In this document: one piece after another, positions 41,355 through 50,176 of the stretch
Layout: each line of letters begins with the position of its first letter
Numbering within the stretch: the first letter of the stretch is position 1
Assembly (NCBI GenBank): GCA_021201235.1
Contig: JAJQFI010000020.1
Location: 204,256 to 268,255, forward strand
DNA from: Oscillospiraceae bacterium
Lineage (GTDB): Bacteria > Bacillota > Clostridia > Oscillospirales > Ruminococcaceae
Direction: 5' to 3'
Length of the DNA: 64,000 nucleotides
Translations under genes and position numbers: made by a program
Notes under the pieces: model-generated
What the model was told of the DNA's origin: nothing
The model's database searches: none
The model's input: only the letters and a program-made list of their open reading frames with translations

Positions 41355-41383
41355 TTGAAATTAGCTTCAAGGCGTGATATACT
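41355..41383 (+). promoter_or_regulatory. Promoter of the DUF896-WYL genes
   Basis: TTGAAA, 17 bp, TATACT, 31 bp before the DUF896 ATG. Confidence 0.7.
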
Positions 41384-41413
41384 TTTTCTATTGCCAATAA
41401 CGGAGCTGAAATT

Positions 41414-41584
41414 ATGGAACAGAAAAAAATAGACAGAATCAACTTCTTGGCCCGCAAATCCCGCGCAGAGGGGCTTTCGGACGAAGAAAAAGAGGAGCAA
41501 CAGGCTCTTCGTGACAAATACAGAGCGGCAATGAGAGCGAGTCTCAAGGCGACGCTTGACAATATAGAAATCAAAGAGGGCTGA
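41414..41584 (+). CDS. DUF896 (YnzC-like) protein
   Basis: A 56-residue protein, MEQKKIDRINFLARKSRAEG then LSDEEKEEQQALRDKY, matching the small helical DUF896 family (Bacillus YnzC/YneA-operon member), whose role is unclear. GGAG lies 8 bases before the ATG. The TGA is 4 bp before the WYL gene. Confidence 0.88.
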   Translation: MEQKKIDRINFLARKSRAEGLSDEEKEEQQALRDKYRAAMRASLKATLDNIEIKEG

Positions 41585-41588
41585 CATT

Positions 41589-42578
41589 ATGTTTGAACCG
41601 AGACCGAAAATCAAGCTTCTGGTGCTCCAGAAGATTCTTTTTGAAAACACCGACCCCGAACACCCGATATCCGGAAACGATATTATCCGCCTCCTCGGGG
41701 AGTACGGCATCAACGTCGAGCGGAAGTCCGTCTATGACGACATCGACACCCTCATCCAGTCGGGGATGGACATCGTGACCGAGCGGAGAGGGCATGCAAA
41801 CTACTATTATGTCGGCTCGCGAACCTTCCAGGACGAGGAGCTGATGATCTTAGTCAACACCGTCGCTTCCTCGAAATTCCTGACGAAAAAGAAGTCGGAC
41901 GAGCTCATCCAGAAGCTCAAGACCTTAACGAGCAAGTATCAGGCGCAGTCGCTCTCAAGAACAATCTATGTAGACGGGCGGTCTAAGTCGAACAACGAGC
42001 GTATATACTACTCTATAAATGCGATTCACGAGGCTATTGTCACGAACAGGCAGATTACCTTCCACTACACCGAGTACGACCTGAGCCTCAAGAGAAAATA
42101 CCGCCGCGGAGGACAGCTCTATACCGTCTCGCCGATATACCTGATTTCCGACAGCGACTATTACTATCTCACCGCCTACAACCTCGGTCACGACGACATC
42201 TCGAACTTCAGAATCGACCGCATGGCGGACGTTGCCATTTCCGAGGAGCCGAGGGTTGAACTGAGTCCCGAAATGCAGGAAAAAGCGAAGGAATACCGCA
42301 CCACCTTCGGCGCGTTCGTCCGTGAGACCTCGACCGTCACCCTTCGGATGACCAATAAGCCCTATGTTATCGGCGTTCTCGTCGACAAATACGGCTCGAA
42401 TCTCCACCCGACCCGCATTTCCGAGGACAAATTCACCGTCCGTATCGAAGCCCAGATAAGCCCCGCCTTCTACGCCTGGTTCTTCTCGTTCGGAGAAGAC
42501 GCAGAGGTTCTCGAACCCGAATGGGTTCGCAATGAGGCGAAAGAGCAGTTGGAAAAAATGGCGGCAATATACAGATAA
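41589..42578 (+). CDS. WYL-domain transcriptional regulator
   Basis: A 329-residue protein. A winged HTH (about 1-75; GNDIIRLLGEYGINVERKSVYDDI) is followed by a WYL domain (about 145-220) and a WCX-type C-terminal region (about 250-320). WYL regulators respond to nucleic acid or small ligands and often control defence or DNA repair genes; the target is not evident. Confidence 0.88.
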   Translation: MFEPRPKIKLLVLQKILFENTDPEHPISGNDIIRLLGEYGINVERKSVYDDIDTLIQSGMDIVTERRGHANYYYVGSRTFQDEELMILVNTVASSKFLTKKKSDELIQKLKTLTSKYQAQSLSRTIYVDGRSKSNNERIYYSINAIHEAIVTNRQITFHYTEYDLSLKRKYRRGGQLYTVSPIYLISDSDYYYLTAYNLGHDDISNFRIDRMADVAISEEPRVELSPEMQEKAKEYRTTFGAFVRETSTVTLRMTNKPYVIGVLVDKYGSNLHPTRISEDKFTVRIEAQISPAFYAWFFSFGEDAEVLEPEWVRNEAKEQLEKMAAIYR

Positions 42579-42590
42579 TCGGAGGTTTTC

Positions 42591-43070
42591 ATGTTCACTT
42601 GGTTGACATCAACACACATCGGCAAGCTGATTGCCACGTTTTTGATTTCCATGCTCCCGATTGTCGAGCTGAGGGGCGGCATCCCCTATGGCGTCGGGTT
42701 CGGGCTTAAGCCCTATGAGGCTTTTATTGCCGCGGTCCTCGGGAATATGCTCCCGATTCCGTTTATTCTCCTTTTCCTTGACAGGATTCTCAAGTGGATG
42801 AAGAAGCAGCCCAACTTTCTTGGCAAAGCCGCCAACTGGCTCGAGAAGAAAGCCTACAGCAAACAAGGCACCATAGAAAAGTTCAAGGCACTCGGCTTGT
42901 TTATCTTAGTTGCCATCCCCCTCCCCGGCACCGGCGCCTGGACCGGCTCGCTCGTCGCCGTCGTCCTCGGCATCGACAAAAAGAAAGCCTTCCCGATTAT
43001 CTTTGCGGGGGTAATCACGGCAGGCGTGATTATGCTACTGGTGTCGTATGGAGTTAAGGCGATATTCTGA
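42591..43070 (+). CDS. Small multidrug-export-type membrane protein (COG2426)
   Basis: A 159-residue protein with four or so membrane segments, the motif MLPIVELRGGIPYGVGFGL near the start and IPLPGTGAWTGSLVAVVLG later, as in the Sm_multidrug_ex family. Transport substrate is not established. It lies 12 bp after the WYL gene. Confidence 0.85.
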   Translation: MFTWLTSTHIGKLIATFLISMLPIVELRGGIPYGVGFGLKPYEAFIAAVLGNMLPIPFILLFLDRILKWMKKQPNFLGKAANWLEKKAYSKQGTIEKFKALGLFILVAIPLPGTGAWTGSLVAVVLGIDKKKAFPIIFAGVITAGVIMLLVSYGVKAIF

Positions 43071-43079
43071 AAAAATAGG

Positions 43080-43108
43080 TTGAATTTCTCCTATTCATGA
43101 TGTATAAT
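43080..43108 (+). promoter_or_regulatory. Promoter of the Phd/Doc pair
   Basis: TTGAAT, 17 bp, TATAAT, 24 bp before the antitoxin ATG. Confidence 0.75.
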
Positions 43109-43132
43109 AGTATCGGAAAGGAGTGCGTCAGC

Positions 43133-43375
43133 ATGAATGTAAACACAAGTAATCTCGTGTCCATAACCGAAGCCAATCAGAATTTCTCGAGAGTTGCCCG
43201 CATGGTGGACGAAAACGGCGCAGTAGTCATTCTCAAAAACAATACTCCCCGTTACCTGCTCATAGAGTTCGGCACCGCCGAAGGCGAACAGCTTGCCAAA
43301 GACGAAGACGTCTCCGCCATCTCCAAAAGGCTGATAGCCAAAAACCGACAGGCTTATGAGGAATTGGCGAAATGA
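43133..43375 (+). CDS. Phd/YefM-family antitoxin
   Basis: An 80-residue antitoxin with the Phd/YefM start (LVSITEANQNFSRVARMVDENGAVVILKNN). ATG 43133 has AAAGGAG upstream and is preferred over 43097. It overlaps the doc start by 4 bp (ATGA) and probably represses this operon. Confidence 0.88.
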   Translation: MNVNTSNLVSITEANQNFSRVARMVDENGAVVILKNNTPRYLLIEFGTAEGEQLAKDEDVSAISKRLIAKNRQAYEELAK

Positions 43376-43749
43376 TTCGGCTCAGCAAATCACAGATAAT
43401 CAGTCTGCACCAAGACCTTATCGAAGCTACCGGCGGAAGTGACGGAATCCTGAACGAGGGTCTCCTCGAATCGGCAATCAACGCCCCGTTTCAGAGCTTC
43501 GGAGATACGGAGGCTTATCCCTCAATTCAGCAGAAAGCCGCAAGGCTAGGCTATGGTCTTGTCAAAAACCATGCCTTTGCGGACGGCAACAAGCGCATCG
43601 GTGCGCACGCGATGCTCGTCTTTCTTGCCCTGAACGGCATCGAGCTCGAATATACCCAAGAGGAGCTTTCAGACATCTTTCTGAGCCTTGCCGCCGACAA
43701 ATCCGACTTTGACGACCTGCTCGATTGGGTAATCTCCCATCAAATATGA
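43372..43749 (+). CDS. doc: Doc-type toxin (Fic fold)
   Basis: A 125-residue Doc protein with the Fic-derived motif HAFADGNKR (His67-Arg75). Doc phosphorylates and inactivates elongation factor Tu. The family length is about 125. It is translationally coupled to the antitoxin. Confidence 0.9.
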   Translation: MIRLSKSQIISLHQDLIEATGGSDGILNEGLLESAINAPFQSFGDTEAYPSIQQKAARLGYGLVKNHAFADGNKRIGAHAMLVFLALNGIELEYTQEELSDIFLSLAADKSDFDDLLDWVISHQI

Positions 43750-43786
43750 TTTCAGCCCCACCGAATCCCGGCAGGGCTGAATTTTT
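43750..43786 (+). terminator. Terminator after doc
   Basis: TTCAGCCC / GGGCTGAA with a 15-nt loop and a T5 run. Confidence 0.8.
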
Positions 43787-43804
43787 ATGCTTTTTTCTTT
43801 TCCG

Positions 43805-44314
43805 TCAGGATAGTTCCGCTAACTTTACTTCTCTTTCGGAGAGGGTGAGGACTTTCGCGCCTGCCCGGGCGTCGCTTTGCACGTCTTCTATCGGTACAAT
43901 TTCTTCCCTCAAGCCGTCGAGGGCGGTTTCGCCGTCCGGCTGAACTATGGCGTAGTCGAAGCCGCCGCTGTAGATGATGGTGCTGTCCTTATACTCGTAA
44001 AACGGCGACTGCTTGTAGGTCGAGTAGACTGTCGGCTCGTAGGTTGTAAGATCAATCATCATCCAACCGACGCTTTTGCCGCTGTCGTAAGAAAACTCCA
44101 CGCAGGTGTAGGTCTCGTTTCCCGAGACATCGGTGAGATGATAGGCATCGGTCGGCATGATCTCCAAGCCGTTGTTCTCGAAGATCACCGCCTGAGCATA
44201 GGCAGAGTCGACCGCAAGCTAATCTTCATCCGAAATACCGGCAGAGAACGCCGCCACCGCCGAGACGGCTAAAAGTGCCACCACAGCCACAAGTAAACCG
44301 ATAAATCTTTTCAT
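43805..44314 (-). pseudogene. Secreted protein gene interrupted by an in-frame TAG
   Basis: From ATG 44314 (GGAG upstream) the frame encodes a signal peptide (KRFIGLLVAVVALLAVSAVAAFS) and then GISDED, followed by TAG 44219-44221. The same frame continues without interruption for 138 codons (LAVDSAYAQAVIFENNG…EVKLAELS). I recognise no family. It follows the anti-sigma gene on the same strand and may belong to that operon. What residue the TAG replaced is not clear here. Confidence 0.7.
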
Positions 44315-44339
44315 GTTTATTTCTCCTTCCAGATTCCAA

Positions 44340-45593
44340 TCAATTAAAGCTCCCATCCCAGACGGTCAAATCCGAGATGTACTCCTCCGAAATTGCGGGG
44401 ACGTAGTAGGCGGCATAGGTGGTCAAGCCACTGGTGTAGAAGCTGTCGCCATAGCCGGGGTCGATTTCGACATAGAAGCGGTAATACGGGATAAAATTCT
44501 CCTCATAGGCTCCGGTGCGATAGATGAGCTCGACCTTGCCTATATACTCCGTTCCCGGGAACTCAACCGGCGCCGATGTGAGATACTTACCCTCTGCCAG
44601 CATTCCGGTCGCCTCATCCGCAGTGATGATGGGATAGTCGCCGATTTTGTCCGACAGGTCGACATTGAAGAAACTAATCTTCCACAAATCGCCGTCACTG
44701 TCGCAGACGAAGCGGATTTTTTTAAAGTTATAGCTGAGAATGTTCTCGGTGTCGTCGCCTGTAGTCTCATAGAATGAGATGCTGAACGACTGCTCACCGT
44801 CTATGAAACGGTCGCCGCCATCTATGCCGATGCTCGGATTCTCCATGCAGATAAGCTCCGAATATTCTTCAAGGAAATACTCTGCGAGCGCATAGGGGTC
44901 ATCCTCAATCTCATCGGGAACCGAAACAGGTTTTTTTAATGTAACAACCACAGTCAGATAGGTATTGACTTCTATATCATAGTCGTCCGTTTCGCACATA
45001 TAACGAGTGGCATCGAAGTAGCTGTCGGGGATGTCATAGCCGGAGCCCTCATATTTCTCGATAACAATCTGCTTTTGCTCTTCGCTGTAGGCATCGTCGG
45101 TTATTTCAAGAGTTTCCGTGTCAAGTCCGAGATGTCCGGCGACGTCATAGAGAAGCTCAGACATTCTGTCGTAATCAACGCCGCTTAAAGGCGTATGATA
45201 GTCGTCATACGAAATGGTGTTCTGATAGACAGGAAGTGTCGAAAGCTCCATGTCCTCATTCCACGGATTCCCGCTCACGAGGTCAGAGATGTTGTAAACC
45301 CAATAGCCCTCAAACCCCATTCCACCGTCGCCAAGCGAAAGCGTCAGCATCGGTAGGTCGACTGCATCGACTACAGCATCGTCGCCGTAATCAATAACTT
45401 CAAACCTGCTATCATCCCAATTCGCCCATACCGCCGCCGCTACAACAAGGCACAGCACCGCCGCGAGGGCGAGATATCTCACATAGACCGGCTTATTTTT
45501 CGCCGCCGCTTCCGGCTTATAGCCGAGCATTTCGGTCACATACTTCGGGTCGAGCTCACCCATCGCTTCGGAAAAAAGCTCACTCGTAATCAT
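44340..45593 (-). CDS. Probable membrane anti-sigma factor
   Basis: A 417-residue protein with a short cytoplasmic N-terminus (MITSELFSEAMGELDPKYV…), one membrane helix (about 39-57) and a large extracellular domain with no named fold. The architecture and position, with its ATG overlapping the sigma gene stop, point to an anti-sigma factor controlling the upstream ECF sigma. What the outer domain senses is unknown. Confidence 0.75.
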   Translation of the reverse strand: MITSELFSEAMGELDPKYVTEMLGYKPEAAAKNKPVYVRYLALAAVLCLVVAAAVWANWDDSRFEVIDYGDDAVVDAVDLPMLTLSLGDGGMGFEGYWVYNISDLVSGNPWNEDMELSTLPVYQNTISYDDYHTPLSGVDYDRMSELLYDVAGHLGLDTETLEITDDAYSEEQKQIVIEKYEGSGYDIPDSYFDATRYMCETDDYDIEVNTYLTVVVTLKKPVSVPDEIEDDPYALAEYFLEEYSELICMENPSIGIDGGDRFIDGEQSFSISFYETTGDDTENILSYNFKKIRFVCDSDGDLWKISFFNVDLSDKIGDYPIITADEATGMLAEGKYLTSAPVEFPGTEYIGKVELIYRTGAYEENFIPYYRFYVEIDPGYGDSFYTSGLTTYAAYYVPAISEEYISDLTVWDGSFN

Positions 45594-46147
45594 TCAATCA
45601 CACCCCTTTCTTTCAGGTACTCCTTAAGGCTTTTGCGGATTCTGACGAGCCGCACCGAGACGTTTTTCTTGGAGAGCCCGACCGCTTCGGCGATTTCGTC
45701 GTAGCTCTCGGATAACCAATATCTGCACATAAAAATAGCTCGGTTCTCGGCTGAGAGCGTATCGAGGAAGCACTCGATAATTTTCGCTAGCTCCTTTGCC
45801 TCGAGGTCGCCCTCAACACTGCCGCCGCTCGCAAGGCAACCCTCAATCTCCTCCATAGCAACCGTGTAGGAGCTCCGCCGCTTGGCGGCTTCTTTTTTGC
45901 GGTAGGCGTTGATTGAGATATTGCGGACGATTTTGATGACGAACGACAGAAGCGGCTCGGGTCTCGCCGGCGGGATGGAGTTCCATACGCCTAAGTACGC
46001 ATCGTTGACGCACTCCTCCGCGTCCTGCCTGCTCCCGAGGATGTTCCGGGAAAATCCCCGGCAAATCTCGCCGTACTTCAAATCAAGCTCCCGTATCGCT
46101 GTCTCCGACCGGTCAAAAAACAGGTCGATAATCATGCTGTCTTCCAT
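45590..46147 (-). CDS. ECF-type sigma-70 family RNA polymerase sigma factor
   Basis: A 185-residue ECF sigma factor. Region 2 (about 20-95; SRNILGSRQDAEECVNDAYLGVW) and region 4 (about 125-180; CRYWLSESYDEIAEAVGLSKKNV) are clear. ATG 46147 is used because AAGGAGGAG lies just upstream. It is coupled to the anti-sigma gene by a 4-bp overlap. Confidence 0.9.
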   Translation of the reverse strand: MEDSMIIDLFFDRSETAIRELDLKYGEICRGFSRNILGSRQDAEECVNDAYLGVWNSIPPARPEPLLSFVIKIVRNISINAYRKKEAAKRRSSYTVAMEEIEGCLASGGSVEGDLEAKELAKIIECFLDTLSAENRAIFMCRYWLSESYDEIAEAVGLSKKNVSVRLVRIRKSLKEYLKERGVIE

Positions 46148-46243
46148 ATTTTCTCCTCCTTTTTGGGGCTTCAACTGTATACTACGGTTTTTAAGACAGA
46201 AACTACAAAGAATTTGCAATTTGCCGCCTCCCGTTGGTCGGCG

Positions 46244-46368
46244 AACCTCTCAGTCGCTTCGCGACAGCTCCCCTTAAAAAGGGGAGCCAATAGCAACCTC
46301 TCATAGAAAGCAAAAAGGCTCCCCTTGATAAGGGGAGCTGGCACGCCGCAGGCGTGACTGAGAGGTTA
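46244..46368. repeat. Dispersed double-hairpin element, copy 5
   Basis: 125 bp. Both arms are of the CTCAGTC…GACAGCTCCCC type (AACCTCTCAGTCGC-TTC-GCGACAGC; right arm …CTGGCACGCC-GCA-GGCGTGACTGAGAGGTTA). The right-hand TTA (46366-46368) is the stop codon of the GNAT gene. It lies between the GNAT and sigma genes, both on the minus strand. Confidence 0.88.
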
Positions 46369-46887
46369 CCAATAAAACCACACATCCGCCTTCCCCGCTT
46401 GCTTCGTGCCTTCGTAAATCTCGGTGTCGAGACCGCCGATGCGGAAGCCGGTGGAGAGGTAGAGGCGGCAGGCAATGAGGTTATTGTCCTGACCGACGGT
46501 GCAGACGCCCTTGTAGCTATGTTTGGTGGCGTAGGTCTTGCAAGCCTCGACAAGAAGCTTGCCCACACCCTTGCCCCGGGCTTTGCGGGAGACCTTGAGG
46601 TCCTCGAGATAGAGCCGCCCGGTGAAGTGCGGGCAAAGAATCGCCACGCCGACGCAAACATCATTCTCATAAGCACCGAGAAAGACGTAATCGGGCATCT
46701 CCTCGTAAACATAGTTCTCGTCGGGGAAGACCATTTCGGAGACCTCCGCCTCAGGGAGCATCTCCTCCCGATAGCTCCATTCACCGTCACGGCGTTCGAC
46801 AACGAGACGCCCAATCAGCCTGAACGGGTCGTTTTTGAGATTGATGTCCGCCTTGTTTTCGGCGGTTATTTTGCGGATTTCAAGCAT
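46366..46887 (-). CDS. GNAT-family N-acetyltransferase
   Basis: A 173-residue acetyltransferase with the acetyl-CoA loop in LKVSRKARGKGVGKLLVEACKTYA and the LYLSTGFRIGG strand. The substrate is unknown. It overlaps trmO by 22 bp. The stop is supplied by repeat copy 5, so the C-terminus may have been set by that insertion. Confidence 0.87.
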   Translation of the reverse strand: MLEIRKITAENKADINLKNDPFRLIGRLVVERRDGEWSYREEMLPEAEVSEMVFPDENYVYEEMPDYVFLGAYENDVCVGVAILCPHFTGRLYLEDLKVSRKARGKGVGKLLVEACKTYATKHSYKGVCTVGQDNNLIACRLYLSTGFRIGGLDTEIYEGTKQAGKADVWFYW

Positions 46888-47576
46888 TTCGTCACTTCCT
46901 CCACTGTCAAGCTGTCTCCATCAACCCTGAACCCAATTTTCATGCCTCCAAATTCAAACATATACATCCTTTCGTGGTCGTCCTGATATGCGGGTCTCGG
47001 GTCGAGGCTGAGAAGGGCTTTGAGGTTTTCGAGCTTATCCCCGGGGATTTCGGCTTCGATTTCGGGCGGAATTGTGACTTGTAGCACATGGTGCTCGGCG
47101 TCGGCAACGTCGGAGAAGCCGCAGACGGCGTCGGGGTGACTGTCCGAGTAGGCGATGTAGGGCTTGATGTCGAAAATTGGAGTGCCGTTCATCAGGTCTG
47201 CGCCCGAGACTTCCAACACCGTGCCACGGTCAGGGGTCTTCTTCACTGTTATCAACTTCACGGACGAGAGCCCGAGGGAGTTTGGGCGGAAGGGCGAGCG
47301 GGTCGCGAACACTCCGACTCGCCTGTTGCCGCCGAGCCTCGGCGGGCGCACCGTCGGGGAGAAGCCGTCCCGCACCGACTCCGAAAACTGCCAGATAAGC
47401 CACAGGTGCGAGAAGTCGTCAATCTCCCGAAGCGACTGCTCATCCCGGAATTCCGGCTCGAAGATGATGGTGGATTTCATATTCTCAAGGAGCCCGCTCT
47501 GCCTCGGGATTCCGAATTTCGAGGTGAAGTCGTTCTCGATGTGCGCGATTTGCTTTATTTCAAAGGTTTTGGACAT
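46866..47576 (-). CDS. trmO: tRNA (N6-threonylcarbamoyl-A37)-methyltransferase TrmO
   Basis: A 236-residue TrmO/YaeB protein that methylates t6A37 of some tRNAs. Marks are the beta-barrel core IDDFSHLWLIWQF, the SAM-site FATRSPFRPNSLGLS and DLMNGTPIFDIKPYI. ATG 47576 with GAGGGA upstream is preferred over 47594. Confidence 0.92.
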   Translation of the reverse strand: MSKTFEIKQIAHIENDFTSKFGIPRQSGLLENMKSTIIFEPEFRDEQSLREIDDFSHLWLIWQFSESVRDGFSPTVRPPRLGGNRRVGVFATRSPFRPNSLGLSSVKLITVKKTPDRGTVLEVSGADLMNGTPIFDIKPYIAYSDSHPDAVCGFSDVADAEHHVLQVTIPPEIEAEIPGDKLENLKALLSLDPRPAYQDDHERMYMFEFGGMKIGFRVDGDSLTVEEVTKCLKSAK

Positions 47577-47677
47577 GTCAGTCCCTCTTTTCAACTCTTT
47601 TTAAACAGTATAACAGATTCCGGGGCGGCTTTCAATAAAATTCCCCGACATTTTCGCAAAACTGTGCCCTTTTCAAG

Positions 47678-47706
47678 TTGTGTTCGGGTGAATTTTATGC
47701 TAAAAT
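47678..47706 (+). promoter_or_regulatory. Promoter of glpK
   Basis: TTGTGT, 17 bp, TAAAAT with TG at -14, 30 bp before the ATG. Confidence 0.55.
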
Positions 47707-47736
47707 AAGGTTAATAAAAGCTTGGAGGCGGCAGTT

Positions 47737-49218
47737 ATGGCAGACAAAAAGTACATCTTGGCTCTCGATGAGGGCACAACGAGCGCAAGGGCGATTCTCT
47801 TCGATAAGAGCGCAAAGATAGTCGGCATCTCTCAGCAGGAGATTCCGCAGATTTTCCCTCATCCCGCATGGGTCGAGCAGGACCCGATGAGCATCTATGC
47901 CAGTCAATACGCCGCCATGACCGAATGCGTTCTGAAAAGCGGCATTTCGCCGTCGGAAATCGCCGGAATCGGCATCACCAATCAGCGTGAAACGACGATT
48001 GTCTGGGACGCTGAGACTTCAAAACCGATCTTCAACGCCATTGTCTGGCAATGCAGACGCACTTCGGACATCTGCGAGGAGATTCTTGCGAGCGGTGAGG
48101 GCGACTATATTGCCGAAACGACCGGGCTTCGGGTCGACGCCTATTTCAGCGCCACAAAAATCAAGTGGATTCTTGACAACGTCAAGGGCGCCCGTGAGAA
48201 AGCCGACCGTGGCGAGCTCCGATTCGGCACGGTCGACACATGGCTCGTCTGGAAGCTGACGGGCGGAAAAGTCTATGTGACAGATCGCACCAATGCCTCC
48301 CGCACGATGCTCTATAACATAGACAAGGACGACTGGGACGACAGGCTCTTGGGGCTCTTTGGGATTCCCCGCACGATGTTCCCCGAAATTCGCTCGTCAA
48401 GCGAGATTTACGGCTACACCGAGATTATGGGCGAAAGGATTCCCATCTGCGGAATTGCCGGCGACCAACAGGCGGCTCTTTTCGGGCAGTGCTGTTTTGA
48501 GGAGGGCGACGCAAAGAACACCTACGGCACCGGTTGCTTCCTACTTTCGCACATCGGAAACCGCAGGGTCACAAGCTCCCACGGCTTGGTAACGACTGCC
48601 GCCGCATCCGAAAAAGGCAAGCCGAGAGAATTCGCCCTTGAGGGAAGCGTTTTCGTCGGCGGGGCTGTTATCCAGTGGCTCCGGGACGAAATGAGGCTGA
48701 TTGCCGAGGCTAAGGACTCGGAGTATTTCGCCGAGAAGGTTCCCGACTGTGCCGGGGTCTATCTCGTTCCGGCGTTCTCGGGGCTCGGCGCGCCGTATTG
48801 GGACATGAACGCCCGGGGAGTCATAACGGGTCTCACGAGGGGTGCAAACACAAATCACATAATCCGTGCGGCTCTTGAGTCGATAGCGTACCAGTCGAAC
48901 GACCTGCTCGAAGCGATGAAGAGCGACATGGGCGACATTTCGAGCCTCAAAGTCGACGGCGGCGCTTCGGCGAACAATTTCCTCATGCAGTTCCAGTCGG
49001 ATATTTCAAACATCACCGTCACCCGTGCCGGAACAACCGAGGCAACAGCCCTCGGAGCGGCGTTTCTGGCGGGGCTTGCGGTCGGGTTCTATGAAAGTCG
49101 GGAAGAATTGAAAGCGCTGACTTCGCAGGGGAAGACTTTTGAGCCCAAGATGGGCGAAGAGAAGAGAAAAGAATTACTGGCGGGATGGCATAAGGCTGTG
49201 AAAGCCGCATTAGTCTGA
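47737..49218 (+). CDS. glpK: Glycerol kinase
   Basis: A 493-residue FGGY kinase that makes glycerol-3-phosphate from glycerol. [13 protein letters not shown] near the start, [12 protein letters not shown], the substrate-site WQCRR, and [17 protein letters not shown] with [15 protein letters not shown] are glycerol kinase hallmarks. ATG 47737 has GGAGGCGG upstream. The next gene is a lipase-like hydrolase 13 bp on, suggesting glycerol release and use together. Confidence 0.95.
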   Translation: MADKKYILALDEGTTSARAILFDKSAKIVGISQQEIPQIFPHPAWVEQDPMSIYASQYAAMTECVLKSGISPSEIAGIGITNQRETTIVWDAETSKPIFNAIVWQCRRTSDICEEILASGEGDYIAETTGLRVDAYFSATKIKWILDNVKGAREKADRGELRFGTVDTWLVWKLTGGKVYVTDRTNASRTMLYNIDKDDWDDRLLGLFGIPRTMFPEIRSSSEIYGYTEIMGERIPICGIAGDQQAALFGQCCFEEGDAKNTYGTGCFLLSHIGNRRVTSSHGLVTTAAASEKGKPREFALEGSVFVGGAVIQWLRDEMRLIAEAKDSEYFAEKVPDCAGVYLVPAFSGLGAPYWDMNARGVITGLTRGANTNHIIRAALESIAYQSNDLLEAMKSDMGDISSLKVDGGASANNFLMQFQSDISNITVTRAGTTEATALGAAFLAGLAVGFYESREELKALTSQGKTFEPKMGEEKRKELLAGWHKAVKAALV

Positions 49219-49231
49219 ATGGAGTGATATT

Positions 49232-50146
49232 ATGATAAATATAATCGAAAAGAAAGTAAAATCATCCGATGGCGTACATACATTGGTCGGGAAGGTTTAT
49301 CTGCCGGACGGGAAGCCGAAGGCATATCTTCACGTTGTCCACGGTATGGAGGAGCACATCGGGCGGTACGACAGATTTATGCGGGTTGCCGCGGAGAACG
49401 GGTATATCTGCTTCGGGTATGATCACCTCGGGCATGGGCTCACTGCCCAACCCACCAATGATTTCGGCTATATCGCCGACAAAGATGGCTGGCTTCGGCT
49501 CTGTCAGGACGTCGAGTTCTTCTCGAGCGCAGTCATAGCGGAATACGGCAGTGGGCTCCCATATTACCTCATGGGGCACAGCATGGGCTCGTTCATCGTC
49601 CGGGCGGCGAGCGAGATGTACGTCAAGCCCGACAAGCTCATAATCATGGGCACCGGCGGACCGATGGCGCTGTCAGGCTTCGGCTTGGGGCTCGTCAAGC
49701 TCAACAAGGCAATACATGGCGGCAAGCACTGCTCGAAGTTCGTCTATCTGACCGTTTTCGGCTCGTATAACAGTCATTTCAAATCGGAGAACGACACCCG
49801 TAGCTGGCTCTCTTCTGTCAAAGAGGAGCGCGACCGCAACCGCAAGGACGAGTTCTGCCGCATCAAGTTCACCATCGGCGGCATGGAGGACCTACTCCGA
49901 CTCCAACGCTTCGTCAACAGAAAAGCATGGTTCTCAACACTTCCCTCGGAGCTCCCGATACTCTTAGTATCAGGCACCGACGACCCCGTCGGAAACTACG
50001 GCAAAGGCGTCCGTAAGGTCTACGACCTGCTCCGGCAAAACGGCAAAAACGCCGAGCTGAAGCTCTATCAGGGGTGCAGGCATGAGATTCTCAACGATAC
50101 CAGTCGTGAGGAAGTTACAAACGATATTTTAAAATTCTTAGCATAA
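49232..50146 (+). CDS. Alpha/beta hydrolase, monoacylglycerol-lipase-like
   Basis: A 304-residue serine hydrolase without a signal peptide. The oxyanion/His region HGMEEHIGRYDRF, nucleophile elbow GHSMGS (Ser117), a later Asp in SGTDDPVG and His in GCRHEIL form a likely triad. The pattern is that of Hydrolase_4/monoacylglycerol lipase. Coupling with glpK fits release of glycerol from acylglycerols inside the cell, but the substrate is inferred. Confidence 0.85.
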   Translation: MINIIEKKVKSSDGVHTLVGKVYLPDGKPKAYLHVVHGMEEHIGRYDRFMRVAAENGYICFGYDHLGHGLTAQPTNDFGYIADKDGWLRLCQDVEFFSSAVIAEYGSGLPYYLMGHSMGSFIVRAASEMYVKPDKLIIMGTGGPMALSGFGLGLVKLNKAIHGGKHCSKFVYLTVFGSYNSHFKSENDTRSWLSSVKEERDRNRKDEFCRIKFTIGGMEDLLRLQRFVNRKAWFSTLPSELPILLVSGTDDPVGNYGKGVRKVYDLLRQNGKNAELKLYQGCRHEILNDTSREEVTNDILKFLA

Positions 50147-50172
50147 AAGAGGCTCCCTTTCGGGAGCCTTTA
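50146..50172. terminator. Bidirectional terminator between convergent genes
   Basis: AGGCTCCC-TTTC-GGGAGCCT with a short T run on the plus strand and A-rich start on the other. Confidence 0.85.
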
Positions 50173-50176
50173 CTGT

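Noticed and set aside
44340..45593. PepSY or peptidase domain in the anti-sigma outer region
   Set aside because: No catalytic or family motif could be seen, so only the topology and gene context were used.
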